DNA of 8,782 nucleotides from an uncultured Angelakisella sp. (GTDB lineage: Bacteria; Bacillota; Clostridia; Oscillospirales; Ruminococcaceae), in the NCBI GenBank assembly GCA_910585535.1, contig CAJUFK010000128.1, positions 1 through 8,782 of the forward strand, given 5' to 3'. The notes under the pieces were generated by a model. That model did no database searches. It worked only from the letters and a program-made list of their open reading frames with translations, and had not been told where the DNA came from. Position numbers and translations under genes: made by a program. This document shows, in pieces, positions 6,522 through 8,782 of this stretch; positions within the stretch are counted from its first letter, which is position 1, and every line of letters begins with the position of its first letter.

Positions 6522-8260
6522 TTCCCGCTCTCCTCCCTGATGGCGTTTTTGGGGCAGAGCCCTACGCAAAGGCCGCAGCCCACACAGAGGGTCTCGTCGA
6601 TTCTGGCCTTGCCCTCCCCAAAGGAGACGGCGGGGCAGCCCACCCGCATACAGGCCCGGCATCCGATGCACCGGTTGGGATCCACCTGTACCGGAGGCAG
6701 ACGCTTGACCCCTTTAAGGAGGGCGCAGGGCCGCCGGGCGATGACCACGGCGGGGCCCTCCCAGGCCAGGGCCTCCTTGACAGCGGCCTCCATGGCCCGG
6801 AGATCCCCGGGATCGGCAAGGAGGACCTTTTCCACCCCTACGGCCTGACAGAGGCCCTCCAGGGAAAGCTGGGGGGCGGGCTGGCCGTGGATGTCCTTTC
6901 CGGTGGTGGGGTTCTCCTGGTGGCCGGTCATCCCGGTGATGGAATTATCCAAGATGATGACGGTGGAAAGGCCCTTATTGTACACGGTGTCGATAAGGCC
7001 GGTGATGCCGCTGTGGACGAAGGTGCTGTCCCCAATCACCGCCACCGCCTTTTTGGCGGCCTCGGCCCCCTGGGCCTTCAAAAAGCCGTGGAGGCCGGAG
7101 ACCGACGCCCCCATACAGAGGGTGGTATCCATGGCGGAGAGAGGGGGCAGGCTTCCCAGCGTGTAGCAGCCGATGTCCCCAAAGACAGTCAGCCCCAGCT
7201 TTTGCAGGGTGAAGAACAGTCCCCTGTGGGGGCAGCCGGGGCAAAGGATCGGGGGCCGCACCGGCAGGTTTTCCAGACTGGCAAGATGGGGGGCAGGGGG
7301 TTCTTTCAGCAGCTTTTCCCGGATGAGGTTCTGGCTCAGCTCCCCGATGCCGCCAAACAGCTCCCGGCCCTTTACCGCCACCCCGATGGCCAGACAATGG
7401 GTTTCGATGACCGGATCCAGTTCCTCGGCCACCACCACAGTGTCCACCGTGGCGGCAAACTTTTTGATAAGATCCACCGGCAGGGGGTTGAGGAGCCCCA
7501 GCTTGAGGACAGGGGCTTCCGGCATGGCCTCCCGAACATACTGGTAGCAGATACCGGCGGTGATGACCCCGATCCGCCGGTCGCTGCCCTCCTCCACCCG
7601 GTTGAGGGGGGTGGTCTCGGCGTAGTCCAACAGGGACTTCATCCGCTCCTCCACCACCAGGCGGCGCTTTTTGGCGTTGGCAGGCATCATCACATATTTT
7701 CCGGGGTCCTTTTGGTACGCCTTCAGGGGGAGCTCCTGGCGGTCCGCCAGCTCTACCAGGCTTTGGGAATGGCTCACCCGGGTGGAAAGGCGCAGAAGAA
7801 CGGGGGTATCATATTCCTCCGAAAGGCGGAAGGCCTCCTGGGTGTAGCTGGCACACTCCTGGCTGTCGGCGGGCTCCACCATGGGAACCTTGGCGGCGAC
7901 GGCGTAGTTGCGGCTGTCCTGCTCGTTCTGGGAGGAGTGCATCCCCTGGTCGTCGGCCACAGCGGCCACCATGCCGCCCCCCACCCCGGTGTAGGCGGTG
8001 GTGAAGAGGGGATCGGCGGCCACGTTAAGGCCAACGTGCTTCATAGCGCAAAAGGCCCTGGCCCCACCGATAGAGGCCCCCATAGCGGCCTCATAGGCCA
8101 CCTTTTCGTTAGGGGCCCATTCGGTGTAAAGTTCCGGGTAGGTGCTGGCGAATTCGGTAATCTCGGTACTGGGGGTGCCCGGGTAGCTGGAGACCACCTG
8201 GCATCCCGCCTGCCAAAGGCCCCGGGCCACCGCCTGGTTGCCCAGCATCAGCTGTTTCAT
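6518..8260 (-). CDS. iorA: Indolepyruvate:ferredoxin oxidoreductase, alpha subunit
   Basis: A 580-residue subunit with the full IorA domain order. The N-terminal pyrimidine-binding domain has SSYPGTPSTEI (24-34). A transketolase-C-like middle (about 228-320) includes LGLLNPLP (254-261). The TPP-binding domain starts at CPGCPHRG (340-347), with GDSTF at 410-414 and LDNS at 437-440 forming the GD-x(27)-N TPP/Mg motif. Two [4Fe-4S] sites follow: C531, C534, C537, C542 (CX2CX2CX4CP, a spacing I recall as usual for IorA) and C559, C562, C565, C569. Together with IorB it oxidatively decarboxylates arylpyruvates, or runs in reverse as a reductive carboxylase using low-potential ferredoxin. The ATG at 8260 has AAAGGA about 10 nt upstream. 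It is the first gene after the T-box, 36 bp past the regulatory terminator's U-tract, and overlaps iorB by 4 nt. All catalytic and cluster residues are present. Confidence 0.97.
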   Translation of the reverse strand: MKQLMLGNQAVARGLWQAGCQVVSSYPGTPSTEITEFASTYPELYTEWAPNEKVAYEAAMGASIGGARAFCAMKHVGLNVAADPLFTTAYTGVGGGMVAAVADDQGMHSSQNEQDSRNYAVAAKVPMVEPADSQECASYTQEAFRLSEEYDTPVLLRLSTRVSHSQSLVELADRQELPLKAYQKDPGKYVMMPANAKKRRLVVEERMKSLLDYAETTPLNRVEEGSDRRIGVITAGICYQYVREAMPEAPVLKLGLLNPLPVDLIKKFAATVDTVVVAEELDPVIETHCLAIGVAVKGRELFGGIGELSQNLIREKLLKEPPAPHLASLENLPVRPPILCPGCPHRGLFFTLQKLGLTVFGDIGCYTLGSLPPLSAMDTTLCMGASVSGLHGFLKAQGAEAAKKAVAVIGDSTFVHSGITGLIDTVYNKGLSTVIILDNSITGMTGHQENPTTGKDIHGQPAPQLSLEGLCQAVGVEKVLLADPGDLRAMEAAVKEALAWEGPAVVIARRPCALLKGVKRLPPVQVDPNRCIGCRACMRVGCPAVSFGEGKARIDETLCVGCGLCVGLCPKNAIREESGK

Positions 8261-8296
8261 CTGGCGTTCATCCTTTCCACTGGCGATTTTGGGGAC

Positions 8297-8339
8297 AAAA
8301 AAAGCCCGCCTCCCGTTCCCTTAGGAACTCGAGGTGAGC
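8297..8339 (-). terminator. Regulatory terminator of the T-box leader
   Basis: A 16-position stem (8324-8339 with 8304-8319) closes a TAAG loop (8320-8323). Thirteen positions pair, with mismatches at three, and seven U follow (8297-8303). Its 5' arm contains the CUCA and CUCGAG segments that the antiterminator needs, so the two folds exclude each other. It ends transcription before iorA when the cognate tRNA is charged. Confidence 0.93.
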
Positions 8340-8578
8340 GCATCTGCCCATGGTACCACTCGAATTGCGGTCAAAGACCGCCGCTTTACAGGATACAAAC
8401 ATATCCTCCCCCCGCTAACGGTGGGGCTCCGTCCGGGGCTACTTCGGCTTTGCCTTTCACTCCGGCTGCTCATGAGGGAACTTCTCCGCCCGGCCCGCCG
8501 CCCCGTTTTCAGCTGCCTGGGGCTCTCTGTGGGGGTGCGCTGGGTGGGTACTTTCCTCAATCAACGCTTTGTGTTATT
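8297..8578 (-). promoter_or_regulatory. T-box riboswitch leader, probably tRNA-Phe (UUC specifier)
   Basis: The RNA binds an uncharged tRNA and chooses between terminator and antiterminator. Stem I has UGAGG (8555-8559) pairing with CCUCA (8473-8477), with AGUA (8549-8552) facing GAA (8482-8484) as a loop-E motif. UUC (8478-8480) is the best specifier, and the overlapping GUU (8479-8481, Val) is the alternative. AGAGAG (8523-8528) and a GCCCC/GGGGC-closed apical loop (8500-8523) are the distal tRNA-elbow elements. Hairpins follow at 8390-8407 and 8367-8381 (Stem III, GCGGUC/GACCGC). The antiterminator pairs AAUUCGAG (8359-8366) with CUCGAGUU (8326-8333), has bulge UGGUACCA (8351-8358), and a second helix UGGGC (8346-8350) with GCUCA (8335-8339). 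UGGU pairs with NCCA when the discriminator is A. It controls iorA onward. I am near certain of a T-box and less sure of Phe. Confidence 0.95.
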
Positions 8579-8584
8579 GAAGTT

Positions 8585-8613
8585 ATTATAATCGCCCCCA
8601 AGGTGGTTGTCAA
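8585..8613 (-). promoter_or_regulatory. Perfect-consensus SigA promoter of the T-box/iorAB operon
   Basis: TTGACA (8608-8613) and TATAAT (8585-8590) are both exact consensus hexamers with an exact 17-nt spacer on the minus strand. An A-tract lies just upstream, like a weak UP element. Initiation about 7 nt downstream, near 8577-8578, places the start just before Stem I of the T-box. Initiation should therefore be strong and constitutive, with control left to the riboswitch. Confidence 0.93.
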
Positions 8614-8656
8614 TAGTTTTTTCTTCCCCCTGCCCAAAAATCGCAAAAACAACACA

Positions 8657-8698
8657 AAAAAAGTGTTTCGAGAAGTACACAACTCGAAACACTTTTTT
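8657..8698 (-). terminator. Strong, potentially bidirectional rho-independent terminator
   Basis: A perfect 16-bp inverted repeat (arm AAAAAAGTGTTTCGAG at 8657-8672, partner at 8683-8698) has a 10-nt loop. On the minus strand seven T follow the GC-richer core; on the plus strand there are six. It begins 10 nt after a possible minus-strand stop codon at 8708-8710 and lies 44 nt before the T-box promoter's -35 box, isolating the operon from upstream transcription. Confidence 0.9.
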
Positions 8699-8707
8699 GA
8701 TTGTGTG

Positions 8708-8782
8708 TCAATCGCCCCAACAGGCGTGTTCATAACCAGTTATTCGGACGTTCCCCCAAAAACTAAAGCATTTTCCCGAAAA
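8708..8782 (-). CDS. Possible C-terminal end of an upstream gene, cut by the window edge
   Basis: From the right edge one minus-strand frame is open for 24 codons to TGA at 8708-8710, with the terminator starting 10 nt later. The predicted end reads ...RITGYEHACWGD and is rich in Cys, Trp and Phe. Its codons are AT-richer than those of the neighbouring genes. Another frame also runs from the edge for 13 codons to a TAA, so the choice of frame is not settled. I do not recognise the protein. The support is position next to a strong terminator, not homology. Confidence 0.25.
   Translation of the reverse strand, partial: FSGKCFSFWGNVRITGYEHACWGD

Noticed and set aside
6522..6671. A 50-codon N-terminal extension of iorB
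   Set aside because: It is out-of-frame reading of the IorA ferredoxin domain. The ATG at 6521 matches the IorB N-terminus and gives an ATGA overlap.
4245..6848. An 867-codon plus-strand open frame
   Set aside because: It lies antisense to the ACT, paaK and iorB genes and the 3' end of iorA, which have full motif support. Its product is Gly/Val/Asp/Pro-rich with no domain, as expected from GC-rich codon bias.
8334..8591. Open frames inside the leader (8334-8591 plus strand and 8321-8560 minus strand)
   Set aside because: This interval is fully explained as T-box RNA by its paired elements; neither frame has a ribosome binding site or protein-like product.
1..8782. CRISPR arrays, tRNA or rRNA genes, insertion sequences, phage or conjugation genes
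   Set aside because: I saw no regularly spaced repeats, no tRNA-like cloverleaf, and no transposase, integrase or terminal inverted repeats. The only long inverted repeats are terminator-like or intergenic hairpins.

Overview
The window looks like the chromosome of a GC-rich, anaerobic Gram-positive bacterium, most likely a clostridial gut organism of the Oscillospiraceae type. The grounds are a T-box leader RNA, consensus SigA-type promoters, strong AGGAGG-like ribosome binding sites, U-tract terminators, and an oxygen-sensitive ferredoxin-linked 2-oxoacid oxidoreductase. This placement is inference. Every convincing gene is on the minus strand, and the long plus-strand open frames are antisense shadows of GC-rich genes.

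Reading in the direction of transcription, from right to left: a possible gene tail at the right edge ends at a strong terminator (8657-8698). A perfect-consensus promoter (8585-8613) then drives a complete T-box riboswitch (about 8297-8578). Its best-fitting specifier is UUC (Phe), and its tRNA-end bulge, UGGU, suits a tRNA with discriminator base A. It controls a four-gene operon: iorA and iorB (indolepyruvate/arylpyruvate:ferredoxin oxidoreductase, 4-nt overlap), paaK (arylacetate-CoA ligase) and a small tandem-ACT protein. A hairpin with a UUCG tetraloop (4008-4033) probably ends it. The enzymes interconvert arylacetate, arylacetyl-CoA and arylpyruvate. Because a T-box switches genes on when its amino acid is scarce, the leader argues that this operon runs toward synthesis: arylacetate is activated, reductively carboxylated to arylpyruvate and transaminated to Phe.

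A second promoter (3924-3952) drives another minus-strand four-gene run: two different alpha/beta-hydrolase esterases, an ATP-grasp ligase, and a papain-like cysteine-hydrolase-fold protein that begins one base after the ligase stop. A terminator at 111-140 closes it. The two intergenic gaps (about 116 and 120 bp) both contain inverted repeats with alternative pairings. I recognise the folds but no characterised pathway for this combination, and it is the best candidate for an undescribed system here. Positions 1-110 hold no gene I can support.
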